This document shows positions 41,801 through 56,800 of a stretch of 64,000 bases of DNA, in pieces. The translations under genes and the position numbers were made by a program. The first letter of the stretch is position 1; each line of letters starts with the position of its first letter. The stretch comes from Capitulum mitella (taxonomy: Eukaryota; Arthropoda; Thecostraca; Pollicipedomorpha; Pollicipedidae): NCBI GenBank assembly GCA_030062745.1, contig CP099839.1, forward strand, positions 17,298,733 through 17,362,732, read 5' to 3'. The notes below the pieces were generated by a model. The model made no database searches. It was not told the DNA's origin and saw nothing but the letters and a program-made list of their open reading frames with translations.

Positions 41801-44800
41801 ACAAGCATGCCTTACGCTAAAGAATAGAAAGAAACGACCAGTATAAGCGGAAAAAAAACAGATCAAATAACCTATTAGCCAGACCTATTTATTAGAAAAA
41901 ATTGTGAGCACCTGGTGAACAAGGTTGAATGTGATATCCAATGACTGAATGCTGACCCACTCCCGCAGGCAGAAGAATGAGGAATAGGGCACGTTGGTCT
42001 TCACCGGACCCATTTTGACATTTCTGCGAATGTTGTGGTTTGGGGCACGATGGCATGGCCGCTTCCAAGGCCACAGCCGCTACGAGCAAAATTGCTTTCT
42101 AATCACACAAAACGAACAAACACTCTTCGAAGGGCCATTTTCAGGTAAAAATTCCGAATCGCCTACCGAAGAAAGCCGAATACGAGTGCTGAGTCGTAAG
42201 TCCAAACATCAGATGTAAATTATAACTCGCTTCGAAACAAACGCCCAGCCTTCGCGGAGCCTTTCTTTTTCTGGTTTTGAGTTTGGGCACGTTTATTTGG
42301 CCACACTCAAACGACCAGGTGGCAGTTGGCCTATGGCATATGGCCTGGTGGCAGTTTAGATTTAAGACTGCAAAAAAACCGCAGTGTGCTAATAAGGAAG
42401 GAATATTTGCACATCATGATGGCAGATCAGCTTCACTTTGAAACGGATAAAACTTGCCAGGCTCGTGGCAGACGAAAATTCGACTTCCTGGTGATGCAAG
42501 GTAAGCGCTGCTGCCGCCAAACATTTAGGAGCCGTCCATGAGTTTAGTTGGCGACTCACTGTGCTCAAAGTGAGCTGAACTTAGTTCTTTCGCCAGGACT
42601 GCGATGTGGAATTTCCGAGATTCCCGCTGCTCAATGTTCTTCTGCTGCATCTTCCACGTCCACTAAGCGTCAGGACCAGGGGCGGATCCAGGATTCCGCC
42701 AAGGGGGAAGGCGAATGATCAGTGAGACCCCTCTCCCAGCCAGTCTCCCATTTTTTTTTTTTTTTTCTTGAGACAAGAGAATTGTTAACTTTCTCGGGTT
42801 CAGGGAAATCGGGTTCAGGGAAGTATTTTGAATAATTCTGCGTTTTTTATCATATAAAGTAACGGCAAAAATTCAAGACCGTCACCTTATTTGAGAAGAT
42901 TTCGCGTTTTGTTCCCCTACAAAGACTCCGAAATATGACAACAACGTCGGCATTTTAAACGCCTGCGCCCCTCCCTCTATATGAAATGTGTCTGTATCTG
43001 GTCTGGGAGCCCCTCTGCCCCCTCGTAGTTTCTGGAGACATTGTTGCTAGTTTAGGTCAGTTTCCCTCTTCCATTTACAAACGCACTTTTGGTGGCATCG
43101 GGCCGTCTGCCGTGTCAGGGCCCTCCAGTGGTCTCAGGTCCCTTTTACAGCTTCACGTATCCCTCGGGACGTCTCAGCTCCGCTCACGGTTTAAGAGTCG
43201 CCTCGGTCAGTTTCATGGACCCATCCGGCAGTTTCAGGGACACTTAGGCCATCATGGATTCCTTCCTGTCGTCCCTGAAGAACTTATGTCGTCCAAGGAG
43301 CCTCTCAGGCAGTAACAAGGGCCCTCTATAAGTCTCTGTCTGTCGTGATATAGGCGCCTTTGGCAATACTCTAGGCCTTTGGCCGCTTCAGATGCTGTCT
43401 GGACGTCTCAAGGTTTAGTAGTTTCAAGGCCCCCCTGGTCGTCTCGGTCTGGTCAGGGACCCATATTGCTAGAGACTGCTAACTGGCGGTCCCAAAGGCC
43501 CCTTTCTAGCACTCTCTGGGGACTCGCTGTTGTCTTAGGTGCCCCTCTTGCCGTCTCTGAGGAACATTTCTGCTGTCTCAGGAGTCCTCTGGCAGTTACA
43601 AAAGACCTTTTGGCAATTTTAGGATCCCTGTACGGTGTCATGGCTCCTCTGAACGACTCCGGTCGTCTCCATGGCTGTATCAGGGGTCTTCCTCTGTTAC
43701 ATGTGGGTATATCTAGCAGTCTCAGGCCCCTCTACCCGTACCTGGGACCTCTGTTGGCGCTTCAGGGGCTTTAATGGCAGCATCAGAGGGCCTTTTCCGT
43801 ACCAGGAGGCCGCCTAACACTCTCGGGCCCGCTGGCCGTCCAAGGCCCCCATATCACCTCAGAAGTCCTCTTATTGTCTCTGCCTCGCAGGGGCCCTCCG
43901 ACCTTTTTGGCGGTCTAAGGAGTCATCTGCCGTAAAGGGGCCCATCATGCCTACAAAGATCCACTTGACCTTTCCGGGACCCCATGACAGCATCAAAAAC
44001 CCTTCAGATTTTCAAAAATGCCAGTGTAGCCCATTTGGGGCCCACCTCGAAGTTGCGAAAGTCACAGGAATCCCTGTTTGGGAAGCCCCTCTGGCTGACC
44101 AGGGTCTCCTTACACCGTGCTAGCCACTCTCTTAACACGCGCACTGGAAGGGGGTGTTTTTGTGCCCCCACCTGTTTTTCCTGAATATCTCGAGAACGGA
44201 TCGGAGCTGGTTGCTGTTACTTCGTGACCTTTATGGCAATTGAATAACTCGTCAATTGACGCAAAAAAAAATCGGAAATTGGCCGGACATTTCTCAAGTC
44301 TCAAGCATTTGAAGTCAGGCAAACATGACGACAACGACGGTTGTCGCTGATAAATGGGCATTTTGTGAAAGAATTAGCGTTTTACTTAAGACTAACGTTT
44401 GAACACAACAGTCGATGTCATTTGGGCATAAGTGATGGATGTACCAAGACCACAGTTAGGGTCAATAAGGGTCAAGGTCATCAAAGGTCAAGGTCAAACA
44501 GCTCGTGATCTGATCCAGATTTGCTTTGCGACATGTTAGTATCTATGAAATATGCGTTCAAAAACCATAATAAAAACACGTGTGCGCACACTGACACGTT
44601 AACATGTACCAAGGTCAGTGAAGGTAAAGGTCATTAAAGCCCAAGGTCAAATATGTTGTGACCTAGCCCGGATTTATTCTACGACATGTCGATTTGCATG
44701 AAATATGCATTTAAACAACATAATAAAAATACGTGTGCACACATGGATACGTATACATATATACCAGAGTCACTTCAGGTCAAGGTCATCAAAGGTCAAG

Positions 44801-47800
44801 GGCAGCTATTTTGGGATCTGGTCCAGATTTACTTTGAAATATGTCAATTTGTATGAAACATGCACGCAAAGACCCATTTGAAACACGTTTGGCACATTGA
44901 TACTCACTTGTATACACACGTATACGTATACAAACATACATAAATATAAACGCTGGGAATGACCAAATGTACCGACGTTGGCTGCCTTTACTGAAAATAT
45001 GCCAAAAGATACATGTTGCGCCCTCATTTACTCCCAAATTGTCCCGTGTTGTTCGAAATCTGATCTGCAAAAAATAAAAAAATGACGACATGGATCAATG
45101 ACCTGACATGACCTTGACACCAAATCCTCAGTCAAGAGACCAAATGAATGCAAGTTGTCGTATGCCACGTTTTAACGGCCAAACAAAACCCTTTTACCGT
45201 TTCTTTCGAAAAGTTAAACGGAATGGCCTGTACAGGCAAGAAAGTGTCAAAAGTTGACATTTTCCATCCTATTTGACCTTGAAGATATCGACCCAGGGTC
45301 ATGAAAATGGCACGCAATGTAAATTGTTATAGCCCCATTCTGTCCATAAAATTTCATGTCTCTAGCTCTTTCCGTTTCCGAGATAGGAGGGGGCACTTTT
45401 AGACCCCCTTCCAATGCGCGTTAGTGCAAAACCCTCTTCCACTGCGCGGGTTAAGTTCCTGCCGTCTCCGGGGCCTCTCTGGCCCTTTTAGCAGCCTCAT
45501 GGATCCGTTACCTTTTTGGGCCCCTCTTACGGTCTCAGGGACCCTTAGAAAGTTTCAGGGGCCCTTTTATTCATTTCAGGGGCCATTTTGCCGTCTCAGG
45601 ACCTGATTGACGCTCCCGAAGGCCCTCTGACTGCATTAGGAATCTTCAACTTTTCACACGGCCCGTAAAATCCATTCAGGGCCCCCAATGACATTCCAGG
45701 GGCCTTTATGACGTTCTAGGGACTCAGTCCTCATCTTGGCCGTCTCAGGGACCCTGTGACCCTTCTGGCGGTCCCAGGGACAATCTTCCGTATTGAAGCT
45801 CTGATGTGGTCTCAGGGGTCCTTTGGGAAGTTCGCGAGCCCTTCTAAGCGTTTCAGGGGTCATCTAATCCTCCCAGAGGCCCCCTGACTGCACTAAAAAC
45901 TCGTCACGTTTCCTCAGAAACCACGTGAAGCTCATACGTGGCCTCTTCGCGGCCCTTTTTTGAGTCTCAGAGGGGTCCCTTCGAGGCCCCTCTAATGGGC
46001 CCTTTGTCAGGCCTCAGATGGAGGCGATCGCTCCATGCCACCCCCTCCTTGAATCCGCGCCTAGTCAGGACTGTCTATGGCTTTGTTAGAATTTTCACGC
46101 GGGACATTTCCATTGCTGCAGTCTCTGCCTTTTGCTTATACCCCTCCGAAACCGCTTGGCACATGTCAAATACCCCGCATTCGCAATATTTCTCACTGGT
46201 ATTTCCCAACCATGATCTTCACTGGGAGCCGCCATATTGACAGGACTTCGCGGGAGCTGCTCTGCGGAATTCACACGGAACTCGGCGTGGAATCCGTGAA
46301 GAACGGTAGTTCGTGGGGAATCGCGGGCATTCCACGTGGAATGTGCCACAAAGAACACACCCTAGAGCGGCGGGGGCGAAGCGGGGGGACGGGTGGCGGG
46401 GCGAACGTCAGAAATACCCGTCTGCTGCGCCACCGAAGGCCAGCCGACGGCGGCGGCGGCGGCCCGGCCGTCGGTGCCGATCCGGTCGACGCCGCGCGCC
46501 GTATTGATCTAGGTCACGTGGTGCAGCGGAGGGCCGGCCGCGGCGCAGTGGGCGGCGTCGGCGCGCCGGCTCCGTCAGCGCGGATGGGCCGAACACGTCA
46601 CGGGTCTCGGCGTGTGGCTCTTACGCCGCAGACGACTTCAACAGACATCCGGCGCCGGCATAAACACTGCGCTGAGCGGCACACGGCCGCACCAGTGGCG
46701 TAATGCCGGGCGGAGAGACACGTGAAGGAGGCTAGCCGAGGCGATTCATAGAACGCAATGGCAAATCCGGGTTCGCTTGCTCTGGATGAAAGAAACGACG
46801 ATTTTGCCGTTTTTATCGGTGTTCACCAAGATATTTTTTACTACAGGCACGCAAGCATTACTCGGTCTATCTTCACATGCAGCGTAGAAAGCTTAGGACC
46901 TAAATTAGTGTAGCAGAATGCGAAAATAATTTTTGAGGAGCCAACCATGTTGTTTTTGTTGGACGCCTCAATATTTATGCTTATATGTATGTTTTGAAAG
47001 GTCTCAAGCTGTCAACCCCCAGCCCGCATTATCTTTAGATGTTTCGTTATTGGGACAGAACACAACATAGCATCAAAATGTAATTTCACAACTTGAACAA
47101 GAAGATGCATCACTGCCATTCCGATGCTGTCATTCATCCTGATATCGCAGGTGCACATAAACAACTCCATGCTAAAAAAGGGCGGCATCAACGTTCTCAT
47201 CACCTGCTCGGGCGGCATTCAACATTTCGATTACCTGTTCCATGTAGGCTCCCCTCACTAGTTTGGCTCCGAAGTAGAACCGCTGCCTGTCGGCCTGATC
47301 CAGATCGACAGTCAGGTTGTGGTAGGCATCCTTCAGATAGCACTGGTATGTATTGAACACGATCGCCTGGCAAACAACGGAGAAAACGGCTTTCAAGGGC
47401 GCGCAACGGCAGGACAACGGAAGGACGCATTTGACACAAGGCTGATCATGTCTGAACATGGCTGCTTTTACACATTCAGAATGGTGACAAGGACTTGTGG
47501 CATTGCCCCAAAAGCACCGAAATCCCCACATGCTTATCACGACAGCCCGTGCCACCGCCAGGCACCGACTGCACGTGCACATCCTTCACATCAGATGATT
47601 CGGACGGCAGAGCCGTGTCGACCACAGTCACTGCTGGATGGAGGACAGCTCTTAGTTTTGGAAGGGATACTCCATGCACGAAACCGAAACACCAGACCCG
47701 CTCGGCCGAATATTAACTTTCGCCCAGCCCAGGGGGTGCATGATAACCCCCTCCGGTTTTCTGAGGATAGACGAAAAACAAAATTACGCAGAAGTAGGAA

Positions 47801-50800
47801 GCCTTCGTACGCCTTTGCTTACAACATTTTTACACATTATGTCAATTTTTAAGCTCAGGGTCACCTCAGGCCACTGACATACCACAGGTAAAGCAGGACC
47901 ATGTTTCAAAAAGTGACATAAAGTGACATACCATTTTGCGCAATGTATCGGGTGACATGAAACAAAACAACTGAAACAACTTCACTATATCAAATTTCTC
48001 TTGCATGTCCAGTTCATGAATGTTAGGTAACCTAAACTTTCGCCGTTTTTATGTTTGCTATTGAGATATGGGTCTGGTTCGGTGGTTGTGAAGCTGGAAT
48101 ATACGGCCTCGTGCTTCTCACGTCCTTTGCACACGTAATTGTGGTTTTTTGACCATAACTTGGAATCAATTCACGTTCTATACCCAACTGTCAGAACCGC
48201 CACCGAATATGACTCATTGGTTTTGCCTTTGAATGCCTACCGATAGTCACATGTGCTTCAGGAGCATTAACCCGCACCGCCTGGGGATGTCAAATAGGAC
48301 ACACCCTCGGTTTTTCCTGAATAACTTTTGAACGGTTAGCGCCAGCCCAATCAAACTCTCCGTAGCTATTCAATAATCGATTTTACATATTTTGACATCA
48401 AAACCATTTTCATACTAGATCAGGTCATGGAGATACGACGTCAGAAATAAACCCTTGCATGCACGTTTTCGCCTCTTCGGGAGTTGGCGCGAACATGCTT
48501 CGCTTTTTTATGATATTTGCTAATGTAATGCATGGATTATTTGTATTTACATAGGACAAGGTCACCAGAAAAGATATACAACTGTCACATCTCAACATCA
48601 GAGATTGCGCTAGGTCACATGCATAATGACAATTAGACTGATTTACATTGTGGGTGATAAAAGTGGTTGCCGCTGACCTTCCCCATCGTACAAGACAGCC
48701 AAGCAAACCTATATGCCGCTCTTAGCAAGGCTCACCAAATGCAACGTGAGGTCATGTCAGGTCACGTTACTCGCAGCCGTTTTGATCCGCGCGACCAAGG
48801 ATAGCACAATGAGATGAACTGCAGCATTGTCTGTGGGAGATCGTTCAGAACAAGCAGAGGGCCATTATTGTTCCTAGTGTGAAAAAGAAAAACGACTTTC
48901 TGTCCTGACGTGGCTTGACCTTGACCCGATAAGGAGCTCACAGAGTAGATTTAATTATTATGAGGTGTCATTTCAGTGCTGCACTTGAGACAGTTAAGAA
49001 TCCCAGCGAATAAATATTGCTCTTTATCAGGAGGAACAATGCAACCTACTCTGGCCTGACCTAGAATGAACTTGACCGGACGAAAATCAGTAAACGCAAA
49101 ACTGATCATCATGTTTCACTTCCGCCCTTTTTGTCACGTGGATCAAAACGGCTGCCAGTAAGTATCGATCTTTGGCATGTAAAGTAAAACCAATATTTCA
49201 CCTGACCTAAGCTAACCCTGACCACGCATTTTTCAACATTCTGGCAAGCCTATGATCCAAAGGATTGTGGCTTTTTATTAACCCAGCTGAAGGGCCGAAG
49301 ACCAGTAATGCCAATGGTATGATGTACGAATCTGCCAATTTTGTCAGTACGAATGTGTCAGTTTTTCCGACGTCGTGTTATGCGTTCTACATGACCTGTG
49401 ACGTTGTCAATCACGTGACCAGGGATTAGTACTTCAAAGTATTTTTTTTTATTAAAAGACTCAGGGCTATCGATTGGTGGCAGACCGGTTCAAATGCAAC
49501 AGTTAGACCCTGAGATAATAGCGGAGGTGCCCTTTTTGACACCCCCAGGCGGTTTCGGGTACAAAAACACGCCAGGTGGCGCCGGGTTAATGTATGGTAA
49601 GAACTTGCTTTCCAGTGGTGATCTAATACCATTTGGCCTAGGCTGATTTGACATGATTTTCTGAGATATTATGCTGAAGTAAAGATTTGTTTGAAATTGT
49701 AAAATGTAGCGGATTTCTAGCTGTCTGCATGATAGTTTTACTAGTGGCGACCACGTTTGTGCTAGCCTTCCTGTCGACTCAGTTCTTGCAGCCTTTACCG
49801 TTAGTCAGTCACTCGGCACCGGATCGCAGACGAAAATATGTTCCTCACTAACACTACATAATCTTCTTTCACACACTGGCACTAGATGCAGGGCCACTTT
49901 TCGCACTAACACCACGTGCACTGTCACTTCTCACACCAACACCACGAACACCACCACAGTTTTCCACGCAGAACGTCGCTGAGCCTGAGCTTCAGCCTTA
50001 ACATACTGAGAAAGGACCGGCGCTGCTTATATACTACCTACAAACGGGAATGATTGTAGGATATGGCACAATTATGACATGATGATATCATATCTAACCA
50101 ATTAGAATGCAGGGCTTCATCTGAACGTCCTAGAATGACGCGATTTAGCCAATGAGAGAGCGTGGGAACGCCTTGCAATTCCAAAAAGTGACTGATGAAA
50201 TGGTTCCAAAGTTCTGTGTTACGAGAGCACTTTTTGCTCCAGAAGAAAGGAAGCATTGGTTTACGTTACGGATATGAATCGCCTAGAGGCACGGCGGCGC
50301 GATTGATCTACTTAAGACATAAAAGGGCGTTCAGACGTCTTTGTCTGACTCCCTTCCATGGCGACTCTGAGAACTAGGGCTGAAGACGTTTGGTAGCTGC
50401 AGAAAGTCTTCATAAACAAAGGACTTTTAGGTACGTCTCTTAATCTTGAGAATTTTGTAAAAAAACATTGAAATATGAAGGGAACTCTAAAGCCATAATG
50501 TAAACTTTGTTACATGAAATCTGGCCGCAAGCGCCCTTTTTGTACCCAAATCAGGTAAATCAGACCTTGCTTTTTTATCACAGCTCCTTTAAAGCCACAC
50601 ACTAGCTTTAGTTACCAAAGATTTCCGTTTAGAATATTAACAGAGTAGTTGACCTGAGATAACATCCGATGACCTTAATGTTATCCATACTGGAACAAAT
50701 CTAAGTGTTTTCTTTTGGTTTTGATGAGGGATTACCGACAGCGTTGCATTTTTTTCGGTGAAACTTATTGTTATCCAGATCTTCGGGGGTTGTCATGACC

Positions 50801-53800
50801 TCCCGGCCCGACGAAAATACATCCCGAGGCCGGCCCGGCGAGGGTCAACGACACGACAGCTACGAAAGCAGAACCTTGACCGAGCCGTGCTCCCTGAGCT
50901 GTGCGTTTCGGTTCTTACCTTCTCGCGGTTGTACTTGCGCATCAGTTCCATAGTAAGCCGTGAGATGGCTGGCTGGAAGTAAGTCTGCTCGGCGTCCACC
51001 ATCACGCGGACGTCACAGTCACGAGCGTACTGTAACATCACATGCGTCAAAGTCACAAAGTCGGATTGTTTATAAAGCAAAATACGTCACATTCGATAGT
51101 GAACTGCAACATTAAACACATCCTAGGTGATGATGTACAGCATCATGACGCAAGCATCACATTCATGTGCGAACTACATCGCTCACACTTCACAGTCATT
51201 GGTGGGCAGAACACATATACCACACATGTGTCACGCAAAACACACGTAACAGTTCGGACATATCGCAGCATTATATAGCACTACTGTCCGGGTGCTTTGC
51301 GAAATCACACGTAAGCAGGACCGGTAGAACTTCGGAAGAGATAGGGGGCCATACAACGCCATGGGTTAATGTTCAAAGCTGTCCAAAGTTGGGGGCAGCT
51401 GCCCCTTGCCATACCGACAGTTGATGGCCTGTTCTACCATTAAGCACATCGTCAGTCTCGTGGGGGTAATGCAGAATTTACCTCCACACTTTCCCCTTAT
51501 AGCGCGACTCAAGGTAGCACAGCGTTGTCCGTAAAACCTGAGGTGACCGATCCAAAATGTCGTGGACAGGACCAACCGATCCTATCACGTACTCTAACAG
51601 GAATTTCTCAGGCAGTTCCATAAAGGGTTCAAGCTCGACCTGTGCGTGGAAATTATTACTTCATTTATTTTTACGTTTTGTTATATTTTCGATATTCTGA
51701 CTATGTGATATATATGCATATGACGTGCTATTTAAATAAAATAAAATAAATAAAATAATAAATAAGTTTTTATTTATTTTCTATTTATTTTCTTAGTTTT
51801 GTTTTTGTTTTCACATTTCATACCTTTATTATAGATTTATGCGTTATTTATTACATATTTAATTTTAATATATTACGTCGTGTTATATTTAACGCCAAAT
51901 TAACCGGCGCGACGGCGCGCAAAACTGGAACACAGGGTCATTAGAGCGCTTGCCTGACGCTAATGCCACTTGACAACAATGGTCTTTGCCGTAAGCGTTT
52001 GGGACGTCATGGTATCCACTGCCAGAAAGAACACCGTAACGTTGCAAAACAAGCTAAAGAGAACTCAGTTGCAGACGCTGCACAATTCTGAGCATCTGAG
52101 AAGATTTGCACGATATCGCTTAGATAATCTGCTGAGCGAACGCGTTTGTTAACTATTCGGAGTTCCCCGGCAGCATCGTCAAACGAGCCCGTTAGCTGAC
52201 GAAACAGTCATACCGAGAAGATGGTGTGCAGGCGGCGCATCATGTTCTTGAACATCTCCTCCTCGTCCTTGGTGAGGGCTGCAATGAGCGGCTCCATACG
52301 GCCGGTGGACAGGTTCGGCACCCGGAACAGGTCGCTCATCAGCGTCTTGGTGTCAATCAGACCCGACCACGAGAACAAGTGGATCAGCCTGGAAACGGTG
52401 AGCGGCTGAGCATCACCACTGGGGGGGGGGGCAAAATGTCCGAGAAACAGGAGCTTTTGCTGCTGATCGCTTAATGCGTGATTGCCGTACCCATCGTGGC
52501 GATGTAATTATTTGATTGGTGGACGCGCCACTTCGAGAACACGCCGACTGTGTTTGCATGCAACGACAGATGTGAGTGAACACGCCTCATGATGAGCTCA
52601 ACAGACCGATTCACAGAAATGGAGTCTTTGTCCGAGAATGCGGTACACCTTACAGTTACCTCGTGCATGTCCAAAAGCATCAGTACCACCCTGTGGACGC
52701 AGCCAAGTGCAATGATTTCTGCAAAGTGAAAGCGGAAGCTGCCTCGTGAGTTAGTTGGGGCATGATCACTTCGATAAGCGTCTTGCACATGCATGTTCTA
52801 GAGACTGTTTTTCAAGGCTTAGGTTCCGCTCATCCATGTACAGCTACGAGGCACGGATGTATGCCCCGTACATGGACTGGAACACGATTTCCATGTTGCA
52901 TGCGAGCACGCAACATGGGAAAACTGTCTGACGGTGGTGCACAGGGGCCGCATGTCTTGGACCACATGTCGAAAGCTTTGGCCGTATAGGGGACGTCAGA
53001 CCCTAGCCTTAAAACTGAACACCACTCAGACCCAACCAACACCACGGTTGTCTAATTTCTCATACGGGGTAGGCCTGGGTTACATCCACAGTCGTGTCTC
53101 ACTATTGGCGCCCGGCAAATAAAGTAAGGAGCTCTGGCTCGCTTTGGGCTGGATTCCAGCGTGAGTACTTAGCATGTCGCAGAGGTTCTCGACAGTGGTT
53201 TTGTTAGCACACCTGCAATGATGTGCTTCTGTTCTATTTTTGAGTCAGCAAAAGTCCTGTTGGTTCTGGGGACATGATATGGCAGGTAAAAGAAGAAAAA
53301 CGAGACGTCTGACATTTGGTAACGTGCACAATGAAGGCCAGGCGCGCAGCAAAGAAAACAAACTCCAAGGCAAGCTTGCTGCTTTGTATCGTCATCAAAC
53401 AGCGCGGAACGACCCACAGTGTTCGCGCTATCTCGATACAAAATGGACACCACCGTGCCGTGGGGCTATGAGGAAGGAGTACAGACAGTGCCAAGTCAAA
53501 ACGCTAGTGGTTTTCCAGCCAGGTAGTGGCCTCATGTTCAATATATCAAACGTGAGCGGTAACCAGTACGGCCCTGTACGTGTTTACCGACGGTCGGCGT
53601 TCGCCCCGGTCGCCTTTGGGAGCGCCGACGACGGAAAACTGCAACACACCCAAAAGAGTCGATCGGTCGTCCAGACCGCCACGTCAAGCGCCGTGAGGAC
53701 CTCGAGCACGCGAGCCACCAGCGCGGACAGAGGCCAGCCGGGTTCACGGCGAGCGCTGGACGCGTCCCGGTCCGGTCTCACTCTGGTCTGATCAGGTCGG

Positions 53801-56800
53801 AGAGGTTCAGCGAAGGCATTCATTCCCGTCAGGCTCGTTGTTCGAGGACGAAGGGCAATACACAACAATGAAAAGAGCCGGACATGTCCTACAACGGATG
53901 CTACAAACACCTGTCACGTTCCAGCCAAACTTCTGGCCGCATGCAGCGACCATGCATAAGGATTCTGCTTCAGTACTCGGTCAGCTTCCGGGAAACCACC
54001 TGCAGCTTCCGAGGCGCTTCCTGATTTTGCCCTCGAATGTCTCACCCTTTTTGGTCGTAGGTGAGTCCTTTCAGCCACTCCTGCACCTGGGGCCCGGAGG
54101 CGTCCTTGAGGCGGTCCTCGACGGTGGCCAAGGTGACCTCCTGGCTGATGACGTCAGTGGCCTGGGCGCTGCCAGCCAGTTCGGCCAGGTAGCGCCGGGT
54201 TCTCATGATCACCTCGCTCAGCTGCATCTGAAGCGGGTCACGGCGTTGTCTGTCAGTGCTACGTTTCAAGCAACTCTCCTGTATATGAAGAAACGGTGGC
54301 AACAGCGTCCGTTGATGCCACGAACCAGCTCTCAACCGGGTGTATTTGCAGGGGTAGAGACGCTGCCCGTTAGTGTCAAGGTCAAACAGCTCATCTTCAC
54401 CGAGCAGATAACGGACTGTTAGTGAGGCAGAATTAGTTGCATGACCAACCCGCTCCACCTTTCTGTGCCCGTCACTTCATTTTGGTTAGAGAGATAAATC
54501 AGACCACACTGGCAGGAAGAGGATACGACTCCTGGAACGGAGATGTGAGTTTCTTTCACATTCCTCTTCACTGCTGCCTTATATTGAAGAACAAAAGAGA
54601 ATGCGGCAAATTTCCTGGATCACACCCTTAGAATCGTGACTGATCGCGAACAAAAAGCAAATAAAAAACGCCACTGCTGTCTTACGTCAGCAACGAAACA
54701 AGGCTATGACGTGAAAACCGAGGCGGCTGACTGCACGGGGTTTGAGTGCAGACCAGAGGTACCAGAACAATCAGACCACTTCATGTTCTCGCGCAACAAC
54801 AATGGGCTTCTTTTCATTGCAAACAGGATGCTCTGAACACATAACGGCACGTCGAACATTTCGAAACACGTAAGATTGTAGGTCAAAACATCTCTGCCAA
54901 ATCTTCACACAGGCCCGTGCGTGATGGCCTTGTCCCCCTTTATTTGCACGTTCTCACCGCGCGTTGGGGTACGCCGCGGCAGGATCTATCGACCTGACGT
55001 GGAGCTGCCGCGGCCTGGGCAGCGCGTGCCCGTTGTTCCCGCCGGTCGCCGGTAACTCTAACTAAGGAATGCATCCGAAGCCATGTGGCGCCTCTGTTCA
55101 GTCACTCAGCACGAAACTCGACACAACCGGTGAAGATACACTGACCATGCACGACGTGTCGTGCTCATGTGAAAACACCTATCGGACGAGATCATGCCTG
55201 TCAGGCTGGTCATCGGACCACTACTGCGATGGCGACACCACAAACAGTAGCTGTAAAATATGCTCTACACTATGTGACAGCTGTCGAGCAGAAAATCAAA
55301 TCAGATAGGTAAGAAAACATGTTATACCTTCTACTAGGAACCCGTAGTAGGACTGATAAGTGGGAGAGAAAAGCGCACGGCGACTCGAGTTCCATCAAAG
55401 GGGTCGCATCCACGGACTTACATGGGTTTGAACACAACAGCAGAGACTTACCACAAGAAGAAACGTCTTAAAAATGTTGAACAGTTGCATCAGCAGTAGT
55501 TTCAAAAACTGATTTCAGCGTTATGTAGAATTTCATATGCATTCCCCACTACATATATGCCTTATACATAACATATTACAGGTATATTTAGGTATATATA
55601 TATTCTAGTGTAATCTTCACCGCGCGTAATTTCGCACGGGGTAAAAACAGCAGGAGCATTATTAAGCTGTACACCAGCAGCTGATAATGCCCACAATTCG
55701 AACATAGCGCACCGATCGAACAACTAGTACAAATCACTAATGGGGGCTAATTGGGGGGGGGGAGAGAAGGCAGAGGGCACAGCTTTTACTTCCATGACTG
55801 CGATGGCTAGGCAACACAATTTAAATTTTTCTTTCTAATTCTTAAGTATGTCTAAACCTAAAACGTACGCACCAGTGATTCACAACTAGATTGCCAATAT
55901 TTGGCATACTTTGTCATATTTAAACAAATTGTGGTGCTAATCTCACTGTCCCCTCAAGTGATTTACCAACCCGCACATGCAACCTCAAGACGGTTGGCTG
56001 GGTATACCTCTGGGTTCACCAGTTCCCGTCCGAGTGTCTGCTGATCTCAGCAATGCACCAACAGGTCCCGTGCTTTCACCGACTGGCAGGGGCGTATGCA
56101 GGATTTCGCAATAGGTGGGGATACAATCCCAAATTTTCCACTAGAAACCCAGTTTGGCGTGGCGCAGGCGCGCAAAATTTCTTTCATGTTTTATATATCG
56201 CATGTTGAAATATCGCATGTCTTCGATCTACTTATTGTATCTGTCTTTCTTGAATTTTTAGACATCGGCATTTATTCACATGAGTATTAATGCATGTGAA
56301 AAAAAGAAATGGTAAGCGGAGACGTGCCCCTGCGCCCTCCCCTCCCCCTTTCAGTACGCCAGTGCCGACAGGGCTCAACTGCGCTAGTATTGCTGCTGAA
56401 TGAACACAGCCTATTCTCTACTGTGTTCAGTTGTAGCGTCAGTTCTATCATTTTCCAGATGATGTTTCCAAAATAAATCCAAATGAATTCAGATGAAGTC
56501 ATATTGCTAAAAGCAGAATTTAGCAGTTCCCGTATTGTTTCAGGCCGAACAAGTCAGCTTCCGCATTGCTTCCGGCCCAACTCTGCTGTTTCTGAGCTGC
56601 TGCCGACAAAACTCACTCTGTTGCCGTTTTGATGCAGATAAACACGTGCACTGGAAGAGAGGGGACTTCTGTGCTCGTGACATTTATGGGAACTGAATAA
56701 CTTGTCAACTGACCCAAAAAATCGAGAATCGACCGCAGGTTTTTGAAGTCTGAAGCATCTGAAGTCAAACAAACATGACGAAAACAACGGTTGTCGCTGA

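Noticed and set aside
46077..46703. 208-codon + frame in a PRODH intron
   Set aside because: The second half is GC-rich low complexity (GGGGG, RRPADG) and there is no family match or supported splice structure.
53240..53791. 183-codon + frame in a PRODH intron
   Set aside because: Open by composition; an equally open frame exists on the opposite strand, and neither resembles a known protein.
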